Source of the DNA: Strigamia acuminata
Taxonomy: Eukaryota > Arthropoda > Chilopoda > Geophilomorpha > Linotaeniidae
Assembly (NCBI GenBank): GCA_949358305.1
Contig: OX442315.1
Span: forward strand, 35,490,427-35,554,426
DNA length: 64,000 bases
Direction of reading: 5' to 3'
Part shown: piece after piece, positions 54,291 through 62,918 of the stretch
Layout of the letters: each line of letters begins with the position of its first letter
Numbering within the stretch: position 1 is the first letter of the stretch
Made by a program: the position numbers and the translations under genes
The notes under the pieces: model-generated
The model's input: only the letters and a program-made list of their open reading frames with translations
What the model was told of the DNA's origin: nothing
Databases searched by the model: none

Positions 54291-57041
54291 TTACGTTTGG
54301 GTAACGTCGCGGTTAGTGACGTCATCCAATCTTACTGTTTGATTGGTTTGAGTATGGCTTGGGGAATTGCTCCTTACGTCATACGGCTGATCCCTGGATC
54401 TCGAGGTTAGCGAGGGGAGAAGACACATGTTGTTTTTTCCTCTCGGTTTACGAGTCCGAAGATTATATCTCTTTGTCGGCGAGGGATTTATTGTATTTAA
54501 ATCGCCGTCTTCATTGTCATCGGAGACTGAGTCAGATGAGTCTTTTATTTCAGATGTTTTTTGTTTCTTTTCTAAAAACACCTTTTTATTCAATTTTTTA
54601 GCAATTTCAAGTTTTTTGAAACTGTCACGGAGCTCAACGTCGTTATTCACGAGGTCTGACTCCATTTGTGGTTTGGATGAATTATCGACAGGTATTTTCT
54701 TTAATTCATCGTCATCTAACGTATTAATTATATTTTCAGTCTTTTGACCGACTTCTTCGCCTTCTAACCATACTTCCTGGTCGAAACTCGGGAAATACGG
54801 AGTTAATTCAGACGAATGGACAGCTGGAAATATTTCGTTATTCTCTAGCTTTCTCAATTCTACCGAACCTCCCTGTAATACTTTGGTTATTACATAAGGT
54901 CCTGTTCTTTTATCAGCGATGCCAGCTGCAATGCCGCGGGCAGCGCTCGACAAAACATGAGAATCTCTCCAAACTAAATCGTTTAATTTAAAATTGGAGA
55001 ACTTCTCACCTTCTTTTTTAAGATTTACTCGTCTACGCAAATCTAACACGTGTGACATCATGTGCTGATATGTTTCGGCGATAACGGCTTCTAATTTTTG
55101 CACGTATAAATGTGGATTTTTTGGATCTACGACCAAAATTCCTTCAGGTATTCTTGGATCCCAAGGTACTCTGAGTTCGCGAAAAAAGTTAAGAAATGCG
55201 GGAGAGAAGTCTCTTCCTCTCGTCACCGTAGTTCTCAAACTAAATCCAAATTCACGCAAATATTCGTCCCATTTGGAATGAACAGATGAATAAATTGCAA
55301 CCAAATATTTGATGTCACGGTTAACCCTTTCAACCGGGTTAGCTTGTGGGTGATACGTTGAAGTTGGTGTTGGAACCATCTTGAACTTTTCACAAAATTT
55401 TTTAAAGACTTGGGCACGAAATTGCGGGCCGTTGTCAGAAATAATTTTACGAGGGAATCCCATGCTCATGGAAAGGTGATAAATGCAATTTGCTACTTTT
55501 CCAGCAGTGGGGTTACACATTGGATATAATTCTGGCCAATGAGTTGCCACGTCAAGTATGACTAAAATATGTGTGTTGTTTTTGCGCGTCCGAGGTTTCG
55601 GGCCGGTCAAATCAACACTTAGGCAGTCAAATGGGCTGTAAGGACCCATTTGCGCTGCTTCAATTTGTCCTTTCGTTCGAGGCTTGCAAGCTTGACAACG
55701 CTCGCAATGTCGAATGAATCTCGTAATGTCCGATTTCATGCCTTTCCAGGTATAAATTCGGCGTGCTCGATAAAGAGTCCTTGCAATTCCTGGGTGGCCA
55801 GAAAGTGGGTGGCCATGCATTAGCCAAATAATTTTATACTTCAATGTCTGAGGTACAAAAACTTTGAGTGCTCTCCCATCCTCCCCCAATTCATCAGACA
55901 TTGTGGGATGAAATTGCATTAATAAGTCATCTTCAATTAAGAAGGTGGTTGCGTGTTTTCTATATTGTTTCCTCTGGAGTCGCGTTGTGACGTCAGGCGG
56001 AAATTGATTACAATTTAAAAAATTACGCATCAATTGGCAAACTTTATCTTCTTTTTGGGCCTTGATTATGTCTTCCCTTGTGGGGGGTTCACAATCAAGA
56101 CGCTCTACGACTTTGGCGACAAATGCTTTTATTAAAACATTTGACGAAGGAATTTGAAATTTCCTTGAAATTTGCGCTCTTATGACGTCATCTGATTCCT
56201 CAGAGGGGTCATAAATTTTAGTCCAGTAGTTGACGAATTCGTGATCTTCCTTTTCCTCCAGCGTGGAGACAGGAAGCTCATGAAATTTTCCCATTTTCCA
56301 ATTTCGTTGTGGTGATGGACAGTAAGATAATAATTCATCATTATCTCCATCATCTTCAGGATTTTCCGGTTTATCAATCGGTGATCTGGATAAAGCATCC
56401 GCTAAAACATTTAGTGGACCTTTAATATATTGTATTTCGAAAGAGTAGCGCATTAGCTCCATTTGCCAACGCGCTAACCTTCCGGCAGGTTCGTCTAACT
56501 GCATCAACCATTTTAATGCTTGATGGTCAGTCCTTACTATGAATGTTGTAAATTCCAAGTAATGTCGAAATTTACGTAATGCCCAGATTACCGCTAGGCA
56601 CTCCAATTCTGTGGCGCTGTAATTTATCTCAGCAGGTTGCAAACTTCTGCTGGCATAAACACAAGGCACTTCGATATTTTGATCATCGATTTCCCTCATT
56701 TGCATAAGCGCGGCGCCAAGTCCTTTTCTGCTGGCGTCGGTATGCACAATAAATGGTTCTGTCAAATCAGGCATGGCCATTGTTTCTGCATTCGTCAAAG
56801 CATCTTTTATTTGATCAAAAGCTTCTTGATGAATTTCTGACCAAATAAATTCCACATCCTTTTTGAGTAAAGGACGTAGAGGTTCTGTCATGACTGCTAG
56901 ATTCTTGAGTAATCTGTGAAAAAAGTTCACCATTCCCAAAAATCTTTGCAACTCTTTCAAGTTTGAAGGAGCTGGCATTTCCTTAATAGCGGCGACTTTT
57001 TTAGGGTCGACGCTAACTCCTTGAACACTTCTTGTAACCAA
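54291..57041 (-). CDS. pol: Gypsy Pol, second part: RNase H and integrase
   Basis: Continues the polyprotein in another frame. A connection region (LKELQRFLGMVNFFHRL) is followed by RNase H (FIVHTDASRKGLGAAL), then the integrase zinc-binding HHCC motif (GHPLSGHPG ... CERCQACK), the catalytic core with LSVDLTG, IISDNGPQF and NPVERVNRD (D,D,E), and a C-terminal module (NDLVWRDSHVLS, KRTGPYVITKVL). The tail (last ~150 residues) is acidic and charged. The frame has no ATG near its start (TTG at 57041), which shows that it is not an independent gene. Confidence 0.93.
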   Translation of the reverse strand: MVTRSVQGVSVDPKKVAAIKEMPAPSNLKELQRFLGMVNFFHRLLKNLAVMTEPLRPLLKKDVEFIWSEIHQEAFDQIKDALTNAETMAMPDLTEPFIVHTDASRKGLGAALMQMREIDDQNIEVPCVYASRSLQPAEINYSATELECLAVIWALRKFRHYLEFTTFIVRTDHQALKWLMQLDEPAGRLARWQMELMRYSFEIQYIKGPLNVLADALSRSPIDKPENPEDDGDNDELLSYCPSPQRNWKMGKFHELPVSTLEEKEDHEFVNYWTKIYDPSEESDDVIRAQISRKFQIPSSNVLIKAFVAKVVERLDCEPPTREDIIKAQKEDKVCQLMRNFLNCNQFPPDVTTRLQRKQYRKHATTFLIEDDLLMQFHPTMSDELGEDGRALKVFVPQTLKYKIIWLMHGHPLSGHPGIARTLYRARRIYTWKGMKSDITRFIRHCERCQACKPRTKGQIEAAQMGPYSPFDCLSVDLTGPKPRTRKNNTHILVILDVATHWPELYPMCNPTAGKVANCIYHLSMSMGFPRKIISDNGPQFRAQVFKKFCEKFKMVPTPTSTYHPQANPVERVNRDIKYLVAIYSSVHSKWDEYLREFGFSLRTTVTRGRDFSPAFLNFFRELRVPWDPRIPEGILVVDPKNPHLYVQKLEAVIAETYQHMMSHVLDLRRRVNLKKEGEKFSNFKLNDLVWRDSHVLSSAARGIAAGIADKRTGPYVITKVLQGGSVELRKLENNEIFPAVHSSELTPYFPSFDQEVWLEGEEVGQKTENIINTLDDDELKKIPVDNSSKPQMESDLVNNDVELRDSFKKLEIAKKLNKKVFLEKKQKTSEIKDSSDSVSDDNEDGDLNTINPSPTKRYNLRTRKPRGKNNMCLLPSLTSRSRDQPYDVRSNSPSHTQTNQTVRLDDVTNRDVTQT

Positions 57042-58767
57042 GAAAAGTTAATTCTTTTCTGCCAAATTTCGATTTTTCTGGATGAACATGAAGATTTGCA
57101 TTTTCAAGTTTACTTAGAATTTCTTCCAGATGAATCATGTGTTCTTCAAAATTTTTAGATATAATGATTATATCATCGAGGTATGCCCATGCAAATTTTC
57201 GATAGGCGTCCCCCAAAATTTTTTCTATCAACTTTTGAAAGGTTGACGGCGCATTTACGAGACCAAAGGGCATGACTCGGAATTGCAGTCGACCCAAAGG
57301 GCTCCAAAACGCAGTTTTAGCACGGTCGTTCGGATGAACCTCTATTTGCCAATAGCCTTTTGACAAATCTATCGTTGTGACCCATTCAAATCTTCCGAGT
57401 TCTCGCAAGATTTCCTCAATGCTGGGCATTTGAGGAGGGTCGTATAATGTATGTGCATTGAGTGGTCTAAAATCAATGCAGAGTCTCGGATCACAATCCG
57501 GACGCATCACTAGAACTATTTGCATTCCATAGTCTCCAGTGGCTTGTTCAACGTATCCATTATCCAACATGTCTTGACAGATTTGACGGATAATTTCACG
57601 TTTTTGTGGATTTACGCTTTTAAACGGAACTCTAATAGGAACTTTAGTGTCCAGTTTAATTTCATGCCTAACGAGGTGTGTTCTACCTGGTCGGCGTGAT
57701 AAAATCTTTTCATGTTTCTTTAATACTCTTTCAAGCATTAAATTATTTTCCATTGACAAATTAGCGTCGCTAACAAGTCTTTGTACTATATTTTCTTCAT
57801 CGGCAACTTTAGCTTGACATGCAGTGGCGGAACCAGCTTTCATGTGATTTGCTTTAATAAAGTCGCGTCTCATTATTTCTTCGGGTGGATCAAGGAACTC
57901 TTGATAACGATCAAGAATCGCTTGAGGAACAAAAGGTAAATCTTCTTTCAAAGATTTGACAAAATTCCAAGACATGGTCTTAGGATTTGGTTGAATATTG
58001 AGTCGATTCATGAAATCACATCCTAATAAAATAATAGGATATTTATTTCTTAAAATTATGAATGGATGACTTAACATCCCGTGTGTCCACGCAAAAGAAA
58101 GTAGGAGAGTTCCTTCAGGGACTACATCTTCTGAAGCAGTCGTAACTCTCACATCCGGTCCAATTGGTCGAATTTCATCTTCCAGTTTCAGTGAAATTAC
58201 TACGGAGTAGGCTATGAAGCTTCGATTAGCTCCAGAGTCTAACATCCCTGTTATCATACCGTTTGCCGTCTGCAATCGAATCGTCGGCAAATCATTGCTG
58301 TTTGGTATGTCCGCGTATTTGCATTTAAAACGTCGCGGTGGCTTAATTTCTATCGGCGGATCCAATGGTAATTCGTCCAATAAATCATTAGTGACTAACG
58401 TTGTAGCCATTAATTTTTCAATACATTCATCAAGACCAGGTAAATCAATTTTATCTGATCCTTCAGTGATTTCAGGTGTTGGCCTAGTTTTTTCATCAAG
58501 TAAAGTAACAGCATCTTTTATTTTAGATTCCCAATCAACTTTTATTTGTTGAACTTTTTCTTTAAAAAATTCTTCAGTGATGTTTTCATTTTGCAGCACA
58601 AGCCTTAAACTGGAAACATCAATTTTTGGAAATACTAAATTATTTTCGATTTCTAATTTAATCTGAGTATTCAAAAATTCATCTAAAATTTGAGATGGTG
58701 TTAGTTCATTTTCCGAGGCGGTAGGCGTCGCATCCACTAGACCGTCTGGATGCGCGCTTACAAGTTT
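57013..58767 (-). CDS. pol: Gypsy Pol, first part: protease and reverse transcriptase
   Basis: Entered by -1 frameshift; there is no proper ATG (the first possible start at 58737 is GTG). An aspartic protease motif MLDSGANRSF lies near residue 165, followed by reverse transcriptase blocks: RLCIDFRPLN, TTIDLSKGYWQIEV, FRVMPFGLVNAPSTFQ and the catalytic YLDDI near residue 517, then FLGY. The frame stops at 57013-57015 directly after the last RT motif. The following RNase H is open in the +1 frame and overlaps by 29 bp, so the polyprotein is interrupted here, most likely by a small indel. Confidence 0.93.
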   Translation of the reverse strand, partial: KLVSAHPDGLVDATPTASENELTPSQILDEFLNTQIKLEIENNLVFPKIDVSSLRLVLQNENITEEFFKEKVQQIKVDWESKIKDAVTLLDEKTRPTPEITEGSDKIDLPGLDECIEKLMATTLVTNDLLDELPLDPPIEIKPPRRFKCKYADIPNSNDLPTIRLQTANGMITGMLDSGANRSFIAYSVVISLKLEDEIRPIGPDVRVTTASEDVVPEGTLLLSFAWTHGMLSHPFIILRNKYPIILLGCDFMNRLNIQPNPKTMSWNFVKSLKEDLPFVPQAILDRYQEFLDPPEEIMRRDFIKANHMKAGSATACQAKVADEENIVQRLVSDANLSMENNLMLERVLKKHEKILSRRPGRTHLVRHEIKLDTKVPIRVPFKSVNPQKREIIRQICQDMLDNGYVEQATGDYGMQIVLVMRPDCDPRLCIDFRPLNAHTLYDPPQMPSIEEILRELGRFEWVTTIDLSKGYWQIEVHPNDRAKTAFWSPLGRLQFRVMPFGLVNAPSTFQKLIEKILGDAYRKFAWAYLDDIIIISKNFEEHMIHLEEILSKLENANLHVHPEKSKFGRKELTFLGYKKCSRS

Positions 58768-61649
58768 TTTAGAAGTTCGCCGATTGATTTCATCGATTTT
58801 TCGAACTCCTCAATGATCTTGTCTTTGCTCGATTTCCTATCAGGACATTCTTTAGCCCAATGTCCCAATTTTTTGCAGATGTTACATGGGTCAGTAGCAG
58901 GTGATTTCGCGACTTTTGGCGAAGGCGAACTTGAACGTTTGGCTTCGTCCTTTTTAGGGGTCGGCGACTTCGATCTACTGAGCACGTCTGTCTTTGGTGA
59001 ACCAAAAGTAACGTTTTTAGGCGCCATCTTTGGTCCAAATTTTCGAGCTACTGCGTTATTACGGGCTAATAAAGCAGCTGCAGCCTCACTTTCTGGTTCC
59101 GAGTCAGATTTCTCTGGTTCAGAAGCAGTTTCCATTTCAGTCACTTCGGCTAAGTGAGCTTTAGGGGTTGGATGTGGATTTTTCCCATCCGATCCCTTTT
59201 TAGATTCCTTAGCAGTCTCTGCCAAAAAATCTCCTCGTTTTGGGGGTTGCAAAAGAGGGGTATTAGCAAAACGTGTATCTTTAGCTAATTCCTTTCTCCG
59301 TTGCTGTCGCTTAGCGTACGCAACTTTTTCATCAGCTGGTAGATAAGCTTTATAATTTTCGTCAATCCTTATTTGATTGGCTCGCATAAATTTGGCTAAT
59401 TCAGCGAAACCACCCGGATAAGGTGCTCGTACTGAAAGTAGAACATTTTTTGAATAATCTGTCAATCCACGTCGGAATTGACGATCAATGGCTGCATCTC
59501 CCATCGTATAAGGGAGAGTGACCAATAAATCCTCAGTCCTTCTTAAATAAGAGCGAAGACTTTCGCCTTTATTTTGAGAAAGATTATCCCACATTTGTAA
59601 TAAGTCTTCACTTGACTCTCCATACTCAGTCATGAATTCTTCTACAAAGTGGTTCCAATTTTGAAATTGTTTAGAATAAAACCATTTCTCAGCTCGGTCT
59701 ATAAGAGCTTTAGGTACTACTCTTTTCAAAGCAGTGTGACATGCAATGCCATTCAACCTTGAAATTCGTAAAACTTCATCTAAAAGAGTGGATCCAGCTT
59801 CCCATTCTCCATCGAATAAAGCGGGTTTGATGTGATCCCATCTAATAGTTCTTTCATCAACTAGATCGTGAGTCCAGTTGTTGGCAGTGTATTGTGCAAT
59901 TTTTTGTCGTAATGCAATGTCAGCATTATCGGCAGTAGCGTCAGATCGATCAGCAGATCGACGATCAGCTAATAATCGATCAATTTCTTCAGCAGTGTAA
60001 TAATGTGTATTACGCCGAGAAGAATGGCCTCGATGTCGACGTCGATGAGATCGATGTCGATTATCGCGTTCTTGTTGCGCATTCACATCAGAATCCGACC
60101 TTGAATCAGATTGTGAATTTGAAGGCGTGTTAAAATGTGGCGTTTCAGGTGGGTCGGGTGGGTCGCCGTCATCGTCTGGCGGTCGACGTCCACCTCCAGG
60201 TGGTCCATCTCCATGTCCATCTGGATTTCCTCCATCTGGTGGATTTCTCCTATACTGACCCCCACCTGGCGGGCTTTCATGTCCGTCCGGCGGTTCGCGT
60301 GCTGGATTGGTGTCTCGTCGACTTCTTTTCGACGAATCTTGCTGCTGAGCCAGTGGTATCGTTCGGGCGACGTGAATACCTGTTTCATGTCGTCTGTTTC
60401 GATCGTCTACCATTCCCAACAGTCGGTCACTATTGTGAAAAATAGGGTTTCGATTACCGGGGAGCGGATTGCGATCAGCTCTCCGTTCCTCAGAATCTGA
60501 AGGACGTTTTCTTTTTGAGCGATGGCGACGACGCGAACGTTGGTCGTCATCACTCGATAATCCAGATTGGCTACTTAACTCTGAAACAACAGAAATTGTT
60601 ATTGTTTCGGGAGTCAAAATAGGGACAGTTGGCGCAGTCATTTCTGGTTGCACCAATTGGTCAGTATAATTTCTTGCTTGCAAATGATCTTTCATTTCTG
60701 CAAGCTCTTCTTGAGCGCGCAACAAATCAGCTCGGAGAATTTCATTCTCATTTATTTGATTTTGCGATTCTGGTTGCAATCGCTTAGCAGGGTCGCTAGA
60801 CTTGACTTGTCCGCTCGTACTGGGTTGATCCAGCGAGTGGAAAATCTCGTCTTCACGCTTAGCTATTTTGCTTTCGCGAGTACGCTGTGTTTTAGCACGT
60901 GTGTCTAATTCAGCAGCATACCTCACTAGTTGATTATGATTGCGTTGGTAGTGGTCTGCCAAATCAATCAGTTCTTTATTTTTCTGCTCCAGCTTACTTT
61001 TGGTAAGCTCGAGCTGTCTTCGCGCCTCTTGGTGTGAGCGAATTGAAAGTTCATTTCTAGTATTCATTTTAGAAAGATCTTCCACTTCACCTTTTAATCT
61101 GTATTCTCTAGCTTTTTGGGCTAGAAATTCCTCATTTTGTCGATTGAGTTCCATATGTTGGAGCTCAACCTCCGCTTTTTGTTGTTGAAGCTCAGCTTCT
61201 TTTCGTTCCATTTCAAATTGTAAATTTGAAACGGCACGATCAGTGTGAAGTCGTATCATGGCGCGATGAATCTCTTCCACCGTCATGTCGTCCGTTATTT
61301 GGGCGCCATCCTGGCGTGCTTGATTTCTCAAAGCATCCAGCATGGTCATGCGAGGAGGTGATTCGTGAGACGATTCACTTTCCATTTCACGTAACGTATT
61401 TTCCACTTCCTCCAGTGGAAGTGGCGGGAGTTCTTGGTCGTTAGAACTCGCACTTGAAGCGCTTAATGCTTTAGCAACTTCATTTTCAGCATCCTTAAGT
61501 TGTTTCGGATCTGGAACTGGTGTTATTTCTTCAGAAATAATTTTTTCCATAAGCATTTCAGGCTCGAGAGCCGGCAAAACCGTCGCTGCTCGTTTCTGAG
61601 TGCTTGGTCGACCTCGCTGTCGTTTTACAATTTGCATTGGCGTCGCCAT
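58758..61649 (-). CDS. gag: Gypsy Gag (963 aa)
   Basis: The Gag polyprotein forms the cytoplasmic particle and packages element RNA. The ATG at 61649 lies 73 bp inside the primer site. Near the N-terminus KRQRGRPSTQK resembles an AT-hook. A long charged, coiled-coil-like stretch (about residues 140-330), low-complexity R/S/P/D-rich regions (about 370-570), a capsid-like region (about 610-800) and one zinc knuckle near residue 922 follow (CNICKKLGHWAKEC, CX2CX4HX4C). At 963 residues it is roughly twice the usual Gypsy Gag. It is open throughout and ends at TAA 58760-58758, six bases after a slippery heptamer. Confidence 0.93.
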   Translation of the reverse strand: MATPMQIVKRQRGRPSTQKRAATVLPALEPEMLMEKIISEEITPVPDPKQLKDAENEVAKALSASSASSNDQELPPLPLEEVENTLREMESESSHESPPRMTMLDALRNQARQDGAQITDDMTVEEIHRAMIRLHTDRAVSNLQFEMERKEAELQQQKAEVELQHMELNRQNEEFLAQKAREYRLKGEVEDLSKMNTRNELSIRSHQEARRQLELTKSKLEQKNKELIDLADHYQRNHNQLVRYAAELDTRAKTQRTRESKIAKREDEIFHSLDQPSTSGQVKSSDPAKRLQPESQNQINENEILRADLLRAQEELAEMKDHLQARNYTDQLVQPEMTAPTVPILTPETITISVVSELSSQSGLSSDDDQRSRRRHRSKRKRPSDSEERRADRNPLPGNRNPIFHNSDRLLGMVDDRNRRHETGIHVARTIPLAQQQDSSKRSRRDTNPAREPPDGHESPPGGGQYRRNPPDGGNPDGHGDGPPGGGRRPPDDDGDPPDPPETPHFNTPSNSQSDSRSDSDVNAQQERDNRHRSHRRRHRGHSSRRNTHYYTAEEIDRLLADRRSADRSDATADNADIALRQKIAQYTANNWTHDLVDERTIRWDHIKPALFDGEWEAGSTLLDEVLRISRLNGIACHTALKRVVPKALIDRAEKWFYSKQFQNWNHFVEEFMTEYGESSEDLLQMWDNLSQNKGESLRSYLRRTEDLLVTLPYTMGDAAIDRQFRRGLTDYSKNVLLSVRAPYPGGFAELAKFMRANQIRIDENYKAYLPADEKVAYAKRQQRRKELAKDTRFANTPLLQPPKRGDFLAETAKESKKGSDGKNPHPTPKAHLAEVTEMETASEPEKSDSEPESEAAAALLARNNAVARKFGPKMAPKNVTFGSPKTDVLSRSKSPTPKKDEAKRSSSPSPKVAKSPATDPCNICKKLGHWAKECPDRKSSKDKIIEEFEKSMKSIGELLKNL
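58764..58770 (-). promoter_or_regulatory. Programmed -1 ribosomal frameshift site A AAA AAC
   Basis: In the gag frame the minus strand reads cta aaa aac ttg taa, which is the classical X XXY YYZ heptamer A AAA AAC in phase. Slipping back one base enters a frame with no stop that leads through LVSAHPDGL into the pol reading frame (58737 onward). The position two codons before the gag stop and the direct frame match make it the likely gag-pol junction. I did not establish a downstream pseudoknot. Confidence 0.85.
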
Positions 61650-61721
61650 TTTGTCAAATTGAAAAAGAACAATGGAAATAAAGGATTTTTTCGCAAAAAT
61701 CGGATTTTAACAATCAAAACT

Positions 61722-61739
61722 ATCCCGGACGGGCCCCCA
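61722..61739 (-). other. Gypsy primer-binding site, tRNA-Pro type
   Basis: Two bases inside the 5' LTR, the minus strand reads tgggggcccgtccgggat. It starts with tgg, the complement of CCA. From memory of animal tRNA-Pro the 3' end (ATCCCGGACGAGCCC plus CCA) differs at one position, so tRNA-Pro is the best candidate primer. Confidence 0.7.
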
Positions 61740-61741
61740 AG

Positions 61742-62804
61742 TGCGGCGATCCGGGTTTTTACTTATTAAATTATTTAAATTCAATAAGCAATCGTCGTAG
61801 AGATGCCGTACAGGACTTCTACTCTGTGGCCAAATGTTTGTCTAGGGGAATGATTTTACACAGAGTAAAGGAAAAATTAGATAGTTTTAATCGTTCAAAA
61901 TACAAAGGAGGTATTATTTAAAATGTTTGGGGTCGATCTGGCTTCTTCTTCAAATATACACTCACAGTTGACCGTTGACTCCAAGATGGCGTCGATGGCG
62001 TCGTGTGAGCGCGAGATTTTAGCGGAGTAAACTCAACGCTAAAATACGCCTCTAAATATTCTAAAATCCTCGTGGAGCACGCTCGACACGAGAATACGTC
62101 TTGCACACAGCGGTTCGATTATTACGGAGCAAGCTCGACGTAACAATCGGTCTTTACACAAATCGCTTTGTGGAGTTAAACTCGACACAAAGCCTTCAAA
62201 CTAACAGAGTAAACTCGATGTTAGTTCCACACAGAAATGGCTTAAATTACGCGTAGTAATTCAAGCAGAAAGGCGCTATTCCGTACAGTTGGCACGGACC
62301 AGCAATGAATCTCAACTCTTCCAGATATCACAGATCACACTTAGCAATGGTTGGCATAAGTTTGACACAGATGTGAATGGTTTGGAAGCAGAATCAAGAA
62401 TGCGGGAAGAGTGGGCCAAAACCGTTTGGCTCACTCCTAAATCTGCTCAGAAAAGCTGCGCAGATGACGAGTTGCACAAAGATCACACACGGCCGCCTTC
62501 GGGTCGTGTGCAACAATTGAGCCGGGCACGCGCGAGGGGAAGGGATGCTCCGCCCAGGCACACGCCTAGCAGCATCATCAAAGCAATGCACGCTGCAGCG
62601 CGATTGGTTGACGCTGTTGCTGGGCCAAAACTTGCTGCAAAACACAATATTATTTGGGTAATATTGTGTCTTGTTTTATATTTTATTAATGTATGTTTTA
62701 TTTCAATTTACATTGAAACAAAACATATAAGCTTGTTGAATATGTTTATAAGACAATTTGGAAATATGGTGCGCACTCAAATAGGAATATTTGAGGTCAC
62801 CACA
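61742..62804 (-). repeat. Gypsy 5' LTR (relative to element direction)
   Basis: 1063-bp copy of the LTR at 42978-44040. It is followed on the plus strand by the target duplication tggt and the remainder of channel exon 6. On the minus strand, transcription would start in this LTR and run into gag. Confidence 0.95.
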
Positions 62805-62918
62805 TGGTGTGACGTACAATTATTAGACTTATATTTGACAAAAAAACAATTCATCTTAGAATATTTATGGAAATCGACAAAGTTAGATCCTATTAAGGAT
62901 ACTAATAAACTAGTAAAG

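Larger units (their letters stand above)
42978..62804 (-). mobile_element. Full-length Ty3/Gypsy LTR retrotransposon inserted in a channel exon
   Basis: The element spans 19,827 bp including the nested Copia insertion (about 12.7 kb without it). Two LTRs of 1063 bp start tg and end ca; the target duplication is tggt (42974-42977, 62805-62808). In minus-strand order: 5' LTR, primer site, gag, -1 slippery site, pol (protease, RT, RNase H, integrase), a spliced accessory gene, polypurine tract, 3' LTR. Pol order RT-RNase H-integrase defines Ty3/Gypsy. The LTRs look identical by eye, so the insertion is recent, yet this copy has a pol frame break and a Copia insertion and cannot act autonomously. 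Confidence 0.95.
39791..62918 (+). pseudogene. Two-unit DEG/ENaC channel, copy 4 (nonsense codon plus retrotransposon insertion)
   Basis: Recognisable exons: 39791-40252, 40307-40379, 41082-41170, 41233-41319, 42107-42210, and exon 6 split into 42280-42977 and 62809-62918. Removing the inserted element and one copy of its 4-bp target duplication restores exon 6 to exactly 808 bp, the length in copies 1 and 3. Exon 1 has an in-frame TAG at 39932-39934 (codon 48, Trp in the other copies, inside TM1) and one extra codon later. Unit 2 exons 7-11 are not reached before the window ends. With a stop in the first membrane helix and a 19.8-kb insertion, this is a pseudogene; the stop could precede or follow the insertion. 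Confidence 0.9.
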
